A program made the translations under genes and the position numbers. The notes beneath the pieces are model-generated. The model saw only the letters and a list, made by a program, of their open reading frames with translations. It was not told the origin of the DNA and ran no database searches. Below, in pieces: positions 42,789 through 52,270 of a DNA stretch of 64,000 bases. Numbering within the stretch: the stretch's first letter is position 1; the number at the start of each line of letters is the position of its first letter. The DNA comes from Clostridia bacterium. Its GTDB lineage: Bacteria > Bacillota > Clostridia > TANB77 > CAG-508. The DNA lies in the NCBI GenBank assembly GCA_017512025.1, contig JAFWHH010000009.1:186001-250000 (forward strand), read 5' to 3'.

Positions 42789-44837
42789 CTACATTTCAAC
42801 TCTACCATCAAATTTTTCATCAACCATTTTTTTCAACCCTAAATGTTTATCTAATTCCAATTTTGGATCTGTTTTCTCTATCTTTGAAGTTAAGCCTTGA
42901 ACTTCTTTTAGAATGTCCATATCTTCAAATAAATTAGCTATTTTAAACTCTGGAAGACCATGTTGTCTTGTGCCAAAGAACTCACCAGATCCTCTAAGCT
43001 CTAGATCCTTCTCTGCAATAACAAATCCATCTGTGGTAGATGTCATTATTTTCATTCTTTTTTGTGCAACCTCTGAATTGCTATTATATTTTAAAATACA
43101 ATATGACTGGTATTCACCTCTACCAACTCTTCCTCTTAATTGGTGAAGCTGAGCAAGACCAAAACGCTCTGCATTTTCTACAATCATAATGCTTGAGTTT
43201 GGAACATTGACACCAACTTCTATAACAGTAGTTGAAATAAGAATATCAATCTCACCATTCTTAAAACGTTCCATTATCTCATCTTTCTCTTTTGGTCTCA
43301 TTTTACCATGCATATATTCAACAACCAAATCCGTGAATACTTCCGTTTTGTATTTTTCATAAATCTCTTCAACAGACTTAGCTTTAATCTCTTCATTTTC
43401 TTCAACAAGTGGACAAACAACATACGCTTGTCTTCCCTCTTTTATTTGCTTTCTAACAAAATCATTTACTCTATTTTCTAGACCTTTTGTAACAGCATAT
43501 GTTTCAATCTCTTTTCTATTTGGAGGTAATTCATCAATTATAGATATATCAAGATCTCCATATAATATAAGAGCTAGAGTTCTAGGTATTGGAGTTGCTG
43601 TCATAACAAGTACATCAGGGTTTGTTCCTTTTGATACAATAGTACTTCTTTGTCTAACACCAAATCTATGTTGCTCATCAGTAACTACTAACCCAAGCTT
43701 ATTAAACACAACATTTTCTTCCAATATTGCGTGAGTTCCAATTAATATATCAATTTCTCCACTTTGTAGCTTCTCTAAGATTTCTTCCTTCTTTTTCTTT
43801 GTAACACTGCTAATAAGAAGTTCACATCTTATTCCATACTTACCAAGCATATTCGAAAAGCTCTCTAAATGCTGAGTAGCTAGAATAGATGTTGGTGCCA
43901 TTATAGCTGCTTGATATCCAGATTTAACTGCTTTATATGCGGCAATGATAGATACTACTGTCTTACCCGATCCAACATCTCCTTGAAGAAGTCTATTCAT
44001 TGCCTTTTCACTTTCCATGTCATTATCAATTTCTTCAAGAACTCTAAGTTGTGCTTTAGTTAATTTAAAAGGTAACTCATTTATAACATCAGACATCTTC
44101 ACTTTGCTACTGTACTGAATACCTTTTTGCTCTTTTTTCCAACTGCTTTTCAAATTAAGAAGTGCAAGTTGCATAACAAGAAGCTCCTCAAATACAAGCC
44201 TTCTTCTTGCGTAAGAAAAGTCTTTAAATTCTTCTGGCTCATGAATGCTTTTTATTGCTTCGTTAATCTCACATAATTTATAATCATTTAGTATGTACGC
44301 TGGCATACGCTCTTCCATTTCGCCAGATACTTGTTCGACCGCATTTTCAATGATAGTTCTAAGAGTTGTTTGAGGTAAGTTATAAGTTGTTGGATATATA
44401 GGTACAATCTTTCCAGTATGTTTATTTGAATCTTTTGAATCAAATACCGGAGAATTCATTTCAAGTTTAGAACCTTTAATATGAACTCTACCATAAAAGC
44501 TATAAGTTTCACCATACTTAACCTTAGTTTTAAGATATGGTTGATTAAACCATGTAATAGTACATGATCCAGTATCATCACTTACAGATAATTTGTACAT
44601 AACCATATTTTTTCTAACACGAATTTCAGCAAGTCTGGAAACTGCCATAGCTTCAATTAAAACATCTTCACCATCTACACACTCAGCAATCTTTTTAGGC
44701 TTACTTCTATCCTCATAATCTCTTGGATAATAAGTAACAAGATCTTTTAATGTAAAAATACCAAGCTTATTTAAAAGTTCGACTCTACTTGGTCCAACAC
44801 CCTTTACAAACTTAACATCATTATTTAAATCTATCAT
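42789..44837 (-). CDS. recG: ATP-dependent DNA helicase RecG
   Basis: RecG remodels stalled replication forks and branched DNA. The protein of about 682 residues has an N-terminal wedge OB-fold domain (about 60-150) and helicase motifs: GDVGSGKT near 284, VTDEQHRFG (DEQH-type box) near 385, TATPIPRT near 412, and QLRGRVGRG near 588. Length is normal. I preferred the ATG seven bases after GGGGTG over the one that lies two codons earlier. Confidence 0.97.
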   Translation of the reverse strand: MIDLNNDVKFVKGVGPSRVELLNKLGIFTLKDLVTYYPRDYEDRSKPKKIAECVDGEDVLIEAMAVSRLAEIRVRKNMVMYKLSVSDDTGSCTITWFNQPYLKTKVKYGETYSFYGRVHIKGSKLEMNSPVFDSKDSNKHTGKIVPIYPTTYNLPQTTLRTIIENAVEQVSGEMEERMPAYILNDYKLCEINEAIKSIHEPEEFKDFSYARRRLVFEELLVMQLALLNLKSSWKKEQKGIQYSSKVKMSDVINELPFKLTKAQLRVLEEIDNDMESEKAMNRLLQGDVGSGKTVVSIIAAYKAVKSGYQAAIMAPTSILATQHLESFSNMLGKYGIRCELLISSVTKKKKEEILEKLQSGEIDILIGTHAILEENVVFNKLGLVVTDEQHRFGVRQRSTIVSKGTNPDVLVMTATPIPRTLALILYGDLDISIIDELPPNRKEIETYAVTKGLENRVNDFVRKQIKEGRQAYVVCPLVEENEEIKAKSVEEIYEKYKTEVFTDLVVEYMHGKMRPKEKDEIMERFKNGEIDILISTTVIEVGVNVPNSSIMIVENAERFGLAQLHQLRGRVGRGEYQSYCILKYNSNSEVAQKRMKIMTSTTDGFVIAEKDLELRGSGEFFGTRQHGLPEFKIANLFEDMDILKEVQGLTSKIEKTDPKLELDKHLGLKKMVDEKFDGRVEM

Positions 44838-44915
44838 CAGCATTCACCCCTATAACATAGCTGTATTATTTCATATTTTTTTATAAAAGTAAACATTTGT
44901 ACGATTTATTTGTAT

Positions 44916-44945
44916 TAAAAAAGCTCTACCTATGTGGTAGAACTT
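44916..44945 (-). terminator. Terminator after ytfJ
   Basis: TTCTACC and GGTAGAG pair around a short loop, followed by TTTTTT on the minus strand. Confidence 0.65.
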
Positions 44946-45463
44946 CCCTTAACTTTTTTGCTTATTTTTTCTTCTTCAATATCTTCCCAGTCATCATCTA
45001 GCTCTTCATCATCAAAATCGTCACCAACAACACCAAGATTACCTTCATCTCTATCCATCTTTCTTTTAATTATATTATTTACTTTCTCAATAGCATCAGG
45101 AATATACTCAACTAATTTATCGAGTACATTGCTATGTGATGCTTCCAGTAATTTAACATTATCATTTTGAACAATTAAGAAAGCTACAGGAGTGATGCTA
45201 ACACCTGCACCGCTTCCACCTCCAAATGGTAGTCTATATTTCACATGCTCTTCTTTATCTCTTTTATTATATGAATTAATTGTTTCATCATTAAATTCAC
45301 TACCACCAGCAGCAAATCCAAATCCAACTTTTGATATTGGAATTATAACTGTATTATTTAAAGCCTTTATCGGTTCACCAATAATGGTATTAGCATCTAC
45401 CATCTGTTTAATGCTATCCATTGCTGTTACCATAAGCTCTTCTATTGGATGATTTTCTTCCAT
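44930..45463 (-). CDS. ytfJ: Spore protein YtfJ/GerW family
   Basis: This 177-residue protein matches the GerW family: IGEPIKALNNTVIIPISKVGFGFAAGGSE near 42-70, then FGGGSGAGVSITPVAFLIV near 100. In Bacillus the family member is a spore protein needed for germination. The last 40 residues are acidic. Its start lies inside the end of the DUF2953 gene (about 50 bases of overlap), with GGAGA about 11 bases upstream. Confidence 0.95.
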   Translation of the reverse strand: MEENHPIEELMVTAMDSIKQMVDANTIIGEPIKALNNTVIIPISKVGFGFAAGGSEFNDETINSYNKRDKEEHVKYRLPFGGGSGAGVSITPVAFLIVQNDNVKLLEASHSNVLDKLVEYIPDAIEKVNNIIKRKMDRDEGNLGVVGDDFDDEELDDDWEDIEEEKISKKVKGSSTT

Positions 45464-45983
45464 AATCTTTACATCTCCAATCTTTTTTACATTTATAAAT
45501 TGTACTAATAATATGCACTAATTTTATATTGATTATGCATTTAAAATTAAGATTTAAGACATTTTTATTATCGAATACTTGAATTATATTAATATAGAAA
45601 TTATCTTTATTTAAATCTATTTTAAGATTAAATATTGGAAATAATATATAGATTATAGAATATATAATTCCAGTGATTATGGCCGTTAAGCTTGAATCAT
45701 TTGCTCCAAATTTCATATTAATTTTTAAGACATCTAATTTTATATTTAAATTTTTTATTATCTTTATAATTAATTTCTTACTTGGTATTTTTTTATTTCT
45801 TATCTTGTTTACCATTTTAGTTTTCTTTAAATCATCTATATTAACCTTATATACACAAACAACTTTGAAAATATAAATAAGAGCATATGCTTTATGCCCG
45901 CTATTATTTGCTTTTATAATAAACTTTATTTTAGAAGAAAGAATAATTATTATCAGTAATAAAATACAAAAAACTAGCAACAT
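45414..45983 (-). CDS. DUF2953 family membrane protein
   Basis: This protein of about 189 residues has an N-terminal membrane helix (about 1-20), a Lys/Ile-rich middle and a second hydrophobic region near 105-125. This layout and the position before ytfJ fit the DUF2953 family of spore formers. AAGGAG lies six bases before the chosen ATG, and an upstream ATG in frame has none. Its last residues are basic and are encoded by the stretch shared with ytfJ. Confidence 0.8.
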   Translation of the reverse strand: MLLVFCILLLIIIILSSKIKFIIKANNSGHKAYALIYIFKVVCVYKVNIDDLKKTKMVNKIRNKKIPSKKLIIKIIKNLNIKLDVLKINMKFGANDSSLTAIITGIIYSIIYILFPIFNLKIDLNKDNFYINIIQVFDNKNVLNLNFKCIINIKLVHIISTIYKCKKDWRCKDYGRKSSNRRAYGNSNG

Positions 45984-46034
45984 ATAAATCTCCTTATACA
46001 TTGCTAGTTATTTTTACCAATTTAAGTTTTATTA

Positions 46035-46805
46035 TTAATCTATTTTTCTCTTATTCTTTTCAACAGTTATATCGCCAAATAAAAGCTCTTGTGAAGTTTG
46101 TACTTTACTTCTTCTAGACATTTCTAGAAGACCTGTAAAAGCTGTAACAACTTCCTCTTTGTTACACTCTTTTTGAGAATATAGATTATTGAATACAAAC
46201 TTTTTATTTCTAATAAGCTCTCTATACATCTCTTTAACTTTACTAGAAACAGTGTAGTTATCTGTTATAGCTATCTTTTTGATGTTCTTAGCGTTTTTAT
46301 TTAGTCTAGTCTTGTTCATATCTATTACATTTCTATATGCATCATATAGAAGCATATAGTCTATATCATTTTCATCAAGTTGTTTTTTATCAAATTTAAT
46401 TTTCTCTTCATCCTTAAAGAAAATCTTGTAGTTATTGTTGTACATTTCACCTAAAGTAGAAGATATTTCTTTATATTTTTTATATTCAATAATTCTTCTT
46501 AATAGCTCTTCTTCTGTAAGCTCTTCCTCTGCTTCGTCATCATCATGAAGAGATGGAAGTAAAGTTTTTGATTTTAAGTACAATAATGTAGAAGCCATAA
46601 TAACAAATTCACTTGCTATCTCTAAATTAAGCTCCTCCATTTTATTAAGATATGCTATATATTGATCTGTAATATCACTTATATTAATATCGCAAATATC
46701 CATTTTGTTCTTATCAATTAAGTGACATAGCAAATCTAGTGGACCTTCAAAATCATTTGATTTAATTGAATACACTTGTGATTCCAAATTTAATACGTTT
46801 TTCAT
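46035..46805 (-). CDS. scpA: Segregation and condensation protein ScpA
   Basis: ScpA is the kleisin subunit of the SMC condensin complex. The 256-residue protein has the N-terminal motif FEGPLDLLCHLIDKNKMDICDINI (about 19-42), typical of the family, a mid-protein acidic helix and a C-terminal winged-helix (VTAFTGLLEMSRRSKVQ). Its start overlaps the recX stop. The usual partner scpB does not follow; only 51 bases separate it from the DUF2953 gene. Confidence 0.95.
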   Translation of the reverse strand: MKNVLNLESQVYSIKSNDFEGPLDLLCHLIDKNKMDICDINISDITDQYIAYLNKMEELNLEIASEFVIMASTLLYLKSKTLLPSLHDDDEAEEELTEEELLRRIIEYKKYKEISSTLGEMYNNNYKIFFKDEEKIKFDKKQLDENDIDYMLLYDAYRNVIDMNKTRLNKNAKNIKKIAITDNYTVSSKVKEMYRELIRNKKFVFNNLYSQKECNKEEVVTAFTGLLEMSRRSKVQTSQELLFGDITVEKNKRKID

Positions 46806-47257
46806 TAGTTTCTCCTCTCTAATGCCTCTTTAACATTATCATAATCGAAACCTTTTTTCAATAAATTTTGAATTATTTCTTCTGCTGGCTCATCAAACTT
46901 TTTATCAATAATATTACCAGCAGACTTTATCTCATACTCATTTAAATCCTCTCTATTAGCTGAAAAATAGTCTTCAATTAAGTCATTACTTATTCCCTTA
47001 GCTTGAAGCTTATATTTGATTTGCTTTAAAGACAAATTTTTAAGGGCCATAAATTCGTTCACGGCCCTTTCAATATACTTTGTATCACTAATGTAATCAT
47101 TTTCTTTAAGCTCTTCAATTATATCATCCAGCATATTAGAGTCTATATCATTTTGAAATTTGCGTCTTATCTCATTTTCAGATCTTTTCTTATATATAAC
47201 ATACTTTAAAACTTTCGTTTTATTTTTATCATATTCCTCTAGCTTTTCAAAATCCAT
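46805..47257 (-). CDS. recX: Regulatory protein RecX
   Basis: RecX binds RecA filaments and limits their activity. This 150-residue helical protein shows the three-helix repeats of the family, for example YISDTKYIERAVNEFM and SLKQIKYKLQAKGIS. It lies 17 bases behind recA, the standard arrangement, and its stop overlaps the scpA start. The sequence is divergent, so context supports the call. Confidence 0.9.
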   Translation of the reverse strand: MDFEKLEEYDKNKTKVLKYVIYKKRSENEIRRKFQNDIDSNMLDDIIEELKENDYISDTKYIERAVNEFMALKNLSLKQIKYKLQAKGISNDLIEDYFSANREDLNEYEIKSAGNIIDKKFDEPAEEIIQNLLKKGFDYDNVKEALERRN

Positions 47258-47274
47258 TTTTAATCTCCAATATA

Positions 47275-48333
47275 TTATTCTTCTGGCTCTTCCTCTGTTT
47301 CTTCAGAAACCTCACCATCAGTTAAGCTTTGTTCAAAAGCTTTTTTATAATTTTCTCTAACTTTATCTTCAACTTCTTCCATAATCTTAGGATTATCTTC
47401 TAGATACTTCTTAATATTTTCTCTACCTTGACCAATTCTTTCTCCATTATAACTGAACCAAGAACCGCTCTTTTCAATTATGTCTAAGTTAACAGCTAAG
47501 TCTAGTATACTTCCAGATTTAGAAATACCTTTACCATATACTATATCGAATTCAGCTTCTCTAAATGGAGGAGCCATTTTATTCTTAACAACTTTAACTC
47601 TAGCTCTGTTTCCTGTAACTTCACCATCAGTTTTAATATTTTCAATTTTTCTAATATCTAATCTAACAGATGCATAGTATTTTAATGCTCTACCACCAGT
47701 TGTTGTTTCTGGGTTACCAAACATAACACCAACTTTCTCTCTTAATTGGTTGATAAATACTATAACTGTTTTTGTTTTATTGATAGCACCAGCTAATTTA
47801 CGAAGTGCTTGTGACATTAAACGAGCTTGTAAACCAATATGAGAATCTCCCATATCACCATCAATTTCAGCCTTTGGAACCAAAGCTGCAACAGAGTCAA
47901 CTACAATAATATCTAATGCACCACTTCTTACTAATGCTTCAGCAATCTCTAATGCTTGTTCACCAGTATCTGGTTGTGAAACGATTAAATTATCTATATC
48001 TACTCCTAGGTGTTTTGCATATGTTGGATCCAAAGCATGCTCAGCATCGATAAATGCTGCTTCTCCACCTAATCTTTGTGCTTCTGCAATCATATGTAAT
48101 GTAAGAGTTGTCTTACCAGATGATTCTGGACCATATACTTCTACGATTCTTCCTCTTGGTATACCACCAATTCCTAATGCTATATCTAAACTAAGTGATC
48201 CTGTTGGAATAGCCTCAACATCCATAACTGTAGTTTCGCCTAATTTCATTACAGATCCCTTTCCAAATTGTTTCTCAATTTGACTTAACGCTGCCTCTAG
48301 CGCTTTCTTCTTTTCAGTATTTTCTGTACTCAT
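47275..48333 (-). CDS. recA: Recombinase RecA
   Basis: RecA catalyses strand exchange and triggers the SOS response. The 352-residue protein has Walker [10 protein letters not shown] near 68-76, Walker [13 protein letters not shown] near 142, the loop L1 region and the L2 segment [22 protein letters not shown] near 205. The acidic C-terminal tail is normal. AAGGAGG precedes the ATG. A promoter and a candidate LexA site lie upstream, and recX follows. Confidence 0.99.
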   Translation of the reverse strand: MSTENTEKKKALEAALSQIEKQFGKGSVMKLGETTVMDVEAIPTGSLSLDIALGIGGIPRGRIVEVYGPESSGKTTLTLHMIAEAQRLGGEAAFIDAEHALDPTYAKHLGVDIDNLIVSQPDTGEQALEIAEALVRSGALDIIVVDSVAALVPKAEIDGDMGDSHIGLQARLMSQALRKLAGAINKTKTVIVFINQLREKVGVMFGNPETTTGGRALKYYASVRLDIRKIENIKTDGEVTGNRARVKVVKNKMAPPFREAEFDIVYGKGISKSGSILDLAVNLDIIEKSGSWFSYNGERIGQGRENIKKYLEDNPKIMEEVEDKVRENYKKAFEQSLTDGEVSEETEEEPEE

Positions 48334-48349
48334 TTTTTATCCTCCTTGT

Positions 48350-48395
48350 GAACGTTTGTTTGTAGTTATTATATATTAAAATTTTCTTTTGTCAA
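48350..48395 (-). promoter_or_regulatory. recA promoter with candidate SOS box
   Basis: TTGACA (48390-48395) and TATAAT (48368-48373) are separated by 16 bases on the minus strand. Directly downstream CAAACAAACGTTCA matches 12 of 14 positions of the LexA consensus CGAACRNRYGTTYG. Confidence 0.65.
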
Positions 48396-48474
48396 GTATT
48401 TTTTTAATAATTTTTTTGTATGAATTTGCTAATTAATGTATACCCTAAGAAAAATAATTTTGCAAGTATTTTCA

Positions 48475-48507
48475 TAAAAAAAGAGCATAGTAAAAAAACT
48501 ATGCCCC
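48475..48507 (-). terminator. Terminator of spoVS
   Basis: GGGCATAG and CTATGCTC form a stem with an A/T-only loop, followed by seven T on the minus strand. Confidence 0.8.
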
Positions 48508-48520
48508 CTATATATAAAAA

Positions 48521-48784
48521 TTATTTTCTAGCCTCAATAATTAATTTAATTCCTGTTCTTTCTTCGCCTTCTACTTGAACCTCTGCAAAAGCTGGTACAC
48601 ATACAAGATCAACTCCTGATGGTGCAACAAAACCTCTTGCAATTGCAATAGCTTTAACAGCTTGATTCAAAGCTCCTGCACCGATAGCTTGCATTTCAGC
48701 ATAATTGTTTTCCTTTACTAATCCAGCTATAGCACCTGCTACTGAATTTGGGTTTGATTTAGATGAAATTTTTAAAACTTCCAT
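48521..48784 (-). CDS. spoVS: Stage V sporulation protein S
   Basis: This 87-residue Alba-fold protein is highly conserved in spore formers, where it affects septation and coat assembly. The sequence VLKISSKSNPNSVAGAIAGL near the N-terminus and IGAGALNQAVKAIAIARG are hallmarks. AGGAGG precedes the ATG, and a terminator follows. ymdB lies upstream, as in Bacillus, though rny is not here. Confidence 0.98.
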   Translation of the reverse strand: MEVLKISSKSNPNSVAGAIAGLVKENNYAEMQAIGAGALNQAVKAIAIARGFVAPSGVDLVCVPAFAEVQVEGEERTGIKLIIEARK

Positions 48785-48912
48785 TTCTTTGGCCTCCTAT
48801 TATTTTTTATTTTTTTGTATTCTCACTACATATATATTTATAATACATTAACACATAAAAGTCTATATTTTTACTAAAATTCATACTACTTTCGTAAGCC
48901 ACAATTCGAGGT

Positions 48913-49686
48913 TTATCTTATTATTATTCTCTCTATCGACGTAACTCGACAATTATCGTCATTAACATCAAAAATACAACCATTTAACATACACTTACCA
49001 TCTGCTAATTTATATCTTTCAGGTAAAGAAGTAACAAATCGTTTTATAGATGCTTCCTTATCCATTCCGATAATTGAATCAACTGGTCCAGTCATACCAA
49101 TATCTGTAATATACGCTGTTCCTTTATCCAGAATCTGTTCATCCGCTGTTTGAACATGAGTGTGTGTTCCATATACAGCAGCCACTCTACCATCTAAGTA
49201 GTTTGCCATTGCTAATTTTTCTGCAGTAGCTTCTGCATGAAACTCAACAAATATAAAATCTGATTTATCTTTATATTCTTCTATAAGCTTGTCTACTTTT
49301 GTAAATGGATTATCTGATAACACGTTCATATCTGTTCTACCAATTAAATCGATCACACATATTTTTTTACCCATGCATGGGTAAACTCCTACACCTTTTC
49401 CAACAACACCTTCTGAATAATTAGCTGGTCTTAAAAGTTTTGGATGATCTATAAATGAAAAGATATCCTTTTTTCCCCATGTATGATTTCCCATTGTAAT
49501 TGCATCTACTTTAAGTGCTAGAATTTCATTAAATATTGCAGTTGTAATTCCCATTCCTCCTGCAGCATTTTCCGCATTTACAATAACAAAATCTATATTA
49601 TATTTGGCTTTAATTTTAGGTAATTCAGTCTTAAATTTCTTAACACCATTTTCTCCTACTATATCACCAATTGTTAAAATCTTCAT
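48913..49686 (-). CDS. ymdB: YmdB-family metallophosphoesterase
   Basis: This phosphodiesterase of about 257 residues belongs to the YmdB group; in Bacillus the relative hydrolyses cyclic nucleotides and alters biofilm genes. Metal-binding motifs are complete: IGDIVGENG at the start, NAENAAGG near 40, MGNHTWG near 66, FVEFHAEATAEK near 148 and YGTHTHVQTADE near 174. I chose the internal ATG with AAAGGA upstream; the longer form adds an A+T-rich tail with no ribosome binding site. Confidence 0.94.
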   Translation of the reverse strand: MKILTIGDIVGENGVKKFKTELPKIKAKYNIDFVIVNAENAAGGMGITTAIFNEILALKVDAITMGNHTWGKKDIFSFIDHPKLLRPANYSEGVVGKGVGVYPCMGKKICVIDLIGRTDMNVLSDNPFTKVDKLIEEYKDKSDFIFVEFHAEATAEKLAMANYLDGRVAAVYGTHTHVQTADEQILDKGTAYITDIGMTGPVDSIIGMDKEASIKRFVTSLPERYKLADGKCMLNGCIFDVNDDNCRVTSIERIIIR

Positions 49687-49764
49687 ATCAAATTCCTTTC
49701 TGTTTTCCATTAATATGATATTATAAATCAATGAATTTGTATATACAATAGTCACACCGATTAA

Positions 49765-50910
49765 CTATTTGCTCTCACTAGATTCAAATGATTCAAATTC
49801 ACATTCTTTGCATTTTTCAAGTTCTTCATATGCAATAAAGTATTTCGTACCATCAGAAGCTAAATAAATACCATTATCATCTGCATCAACAACTTCAACA
49901 ATATGCATGAAGTCTTTCTTTTCATATTTTTCTCCAGTCTTCATATCCTGGACAACAATAGATTTTTTGTCTGCCCATAAAGTACATGTCATATATGTAT
50001 TATCTTTATTAAGCTCTTGTTTCACAAAAGTCTTCATCTGCTCCGCATCACGTGTTTTATTTGGTTTTTTGCTTATAAAATAATTTGAATTTTTGAGTCT
50101 CTTTGAAGTTCCTTTTTTATCTAAGTATTTCACTACATCTTGATCAGGCTCAGCCACTTTTGCCATACGCACAGTTGTATATTTATATGACTTCTCTTCA
50201 TATGGGTCATTTGTTATTTCTCCTGTTTTCCTACTAACTATTGCATCTTCAACAAACGTGTTTCGACCATCTTTATCTACTGTAAGCAGCTCTCCTCCAT
50301 TTTGTACTGAGTTATAATACAAGAAAAGTTCAGCCATAACTAACTCACCATTACATACTACATTTCCATTCTTTGACACCGAATAAAGTGGATATCCAAA
50401 ATCTTTTTCAAATTGGATTGGATCATCTTTATATAAATCAACTATAACATTTGCATATGTTGCATATGAACATGCTCCTAAAGAATTTAAATACATACAA
50501 TACTGTACAGCATCCTTATATGACATATTGCAAACTTCGGATACTTTTTTTATGGAATCATGTTCAGCATCGTCAAAAAATTGTTGTGCAACTCCGTATC
50601 TGCCATTTTCATCTGCAAATATATAATCATGATAATCAATATCTTCTAAAAACAATTGCTCAATGATTTCTTCATTTTTCTTTTCTGCTTTGTCATATAA
50701 TTCAGTACTAACTTCTAATTTATTAGCAAGAACATATAAGTCTTCACTTACAGTAGCCAATTGCTCAATACATCTATAAAGGTTACCACTGCCACCAAAC
50801 GCTCTCATACCGCTATTTATCGAATATAAATCAACCTTATCAATTTGGGCAATTCCTTTTTGTATGCTCGGTATAACATCTTTTTTTATTCCATCAGGAT
50901 AAAATTTCAT
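49765..50910 (-). CDS. Putative papain-fold protein with an LXG-like helical N-terminus
   Basis: This 381-residue protein has a helical N-terminal region (1-90) like the start of type VII-secreted effectors. A likely cysteine-peptidase fold follows: GACSYATYANVI with Cys147 as possible nucleophile, FEKDFGYPLY near 167, and at the C-terminus FMHIVEVVDADDNGIYLASDGTKY with His336 and Asp353 as possible partners. It has no Sec signal peptide. No type VII secretion genes are near. The fold and activity are inferred from spacing of residues only. AAGGAG precedes the ATG. A secreted toxin-like protein or a domesticated enzyme are both possible. Confidence 0.55.
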   Translation of the reverse strand: MKFYPDGIKKDVIPSIQKGIAQIDKVDLYSINSGMRAFGGSGNLYRCIEQLATVSEDLYVLANKLEVSTELYDKAEKKNEEIIEQLFLEDIDYHDYIFADENGRYGVAQQFFDDAEHDSIKKVSEVCNMSYKDAVQYCMYLNSLGACSYATYANVIVDLYKDDPIQFEKDFGYPLYSVSKNGNVVCNGELVMAELFLYYNSVQNGGELLTVDKDGRNTFVEDAIVSRKTGEITNDPYEEKSYKYTTVRMAKVAEPDQDVVKYLDKKGTSKRLKNSNYFISKKPNKTRDAEQMKTFVKQELNKDNTYMTCTLWADKKSIVVQDMKTGEKYEKKDFMHIVEVVDADDNGIYLASDGTKYFIAYEELEKCKECEFESFESSESK

Positions 50911-51092
50911 ATTTAACTCCTTTATCGATTCTCTTTCCCTTGTTTTTATAATATATTAGAGTTTCTATGTAATCATGGAAAAAATAACTATATTCTTCTA
51001 TATTGTTATTATTCTCATATCAAATTTCTTTCTATTTACTACAATTATGATATCATAAAGCAACTTTTTTGTATATAAATTTATTACTAAAA

Positions 51093-51129
51093 AGAAAATA
51101 AAACCGGCTGTGTTTCCACAGTCGGTTTT
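51093..51129 (-). terminator. Terminator of the metalloprotease-like lipoprotein gene
   Basis: AAAACCGACTGTG and CACAGCCGGTTTT form a stem with a GAAA-like loop, followed by a T-rich tract on the minus strand. Confidence 0.85.
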
Positions 51130-51142
51130 GGCACTTATATAT

Positions 51143-52105
51143 TCAGTGGTCTCCCACGATTTCATGGATGCTTTGAGAAAAATCTTCAGTGAAACATACC
51201 ATTGAATCGATATTCTGTAAAAACTGTTTTCGAGTTTCTACATCTGAATTCGATACAGAGTATGCAATAAGCGTCATGATGTCTCCAAGGTACTTAGTTC
51301 CCTCTTCGACATTCCCTTCAGCCTCAAATTTCTGAGTTTTCTGCAATGCATCTTCCAGCAGCTCAAAAGGTTCATAATCTGAATTGATTGAACCAACCTT
51401 TTCATTAAACTCTTTTCTTGCTGCTTCAAAATTGTTTGACAGGTAGTACTTATCAATTTCGGGAACAGAATACATACTGATCAAATCAGCAACACTTGTA
51501 TTTGTGTAGTAGTCTTTAATTACAGCATCATAAGCTCCAACACAATATCCCTGTTGTTCCATAGCATACAAATTGTTTAGAGCTAATCTTTGAGTGAGAC
51601 CTTCAATTAAGGCATCTCCCAATTCTCCATTATCATTTTTGTATACAAAGAACTGCTTATCAATATCATTGTTGAAAGCATAAAGGAAATGTACTGCTTC
51701 ATGTGCCATAACTCCCATAAGTAGCTCACGGTTTTCCTTTAATCTGGAGTTTAGGAATACTTGATTCAGCTCATGTGAATAATATCCGTCTACTCTAGAT
51801 TCCTCGGTATGACCATACACTGTCTTCGAAATGCTGTCGGTGAAAAATACGTCAATATTTTCCGATTGCAGATTCATCTGATAAACCTCATTCATAACGA
51901 CTTTTTCCGCTTCGCAGATTGCCTCGAACAAACGAGCTGTATCATCATCTGCTTTTTCACATAATGTGTAATCGGGATCCGGTTCGTACAGCTTATAATA
52001 GCTTACATTCTCATCAAATGTGTACTCCCGGGCATCAGTCTTTGCACCGCAACCAGTAAACAGTGCTACTACCATAATCATAAAGATTGCGAAAAGTTTT
52101 TTCAT
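51143..52105 (-). CDS. Lipoprotein with a gluzincin-like HEAVH zinc site
   Basis: This protein of about 320 residues has a signal peptide and lipobox FTGC (Cys19 from the chosen start). The motif MAHEAVHFLYAF (HExxH, about 135-139) is followed by ALIEGLTQRLA with Glu168 at the spacing expected of the third zinc ligand, so a membrane-attached metalloprotease outside the cell is plausible. The substrate is unknown. The gene is clearly richer in G+C than its neighbours and has its own terminator, which suggests transfer. AAAGGGG lies about eight bases before the ATG. Confidence 0.7.
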   Translation of the reverse strand: MKKLFAIFMIMVVALFTGCGAKTDAREYTFDENVSYYKLYEPDPDYTLCEKADDDTARLFEAICEAEKVVMNEVYQMNLQSENIDVFFTDSISKTVYGHTEESRVDGYYSHELNQVFLNSRLKENRELLMGVMAHEAVHFLYAFNNDIDKQFFVYKNDNGELGDALIEGLTQRLALNNLYAMEQQGYCVGAYDAVIKDYYTNTSVADLISMYSVPEIDKYYLSNNFEAARKEFNEKVGSINSDYEPFELLEDALQKTQKFEAEGNVEEGTKYLGDIMTLIAYSVSNSDVETRKQFLQNIDSMVCFTEDFSQSIHEIVGDH

Positions 52106-52232
52106 TGAAAAAACCCCTTTCATCTGAAATATATTTTATATATTAATAGGATTGTTCCTTTAGTGCCATCAAAAAACAAACCTAGTTATACTATATTATA
52201 CCATCAGTTGACATAAACTTCAAATATTGGCA

Positions 52233-52270
52233 TAAAAATAGAGCAACTAATTAGTTTTAGTCGCTCTATT
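52233..52270 (-). terminator. Terminator after coiled-coil protein gene
   Basis: AATAGAGC...ACTAA pairs with TTAGT...GCTCTATT, followed by TTTT on the minus strand. Confidence 0.8.
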
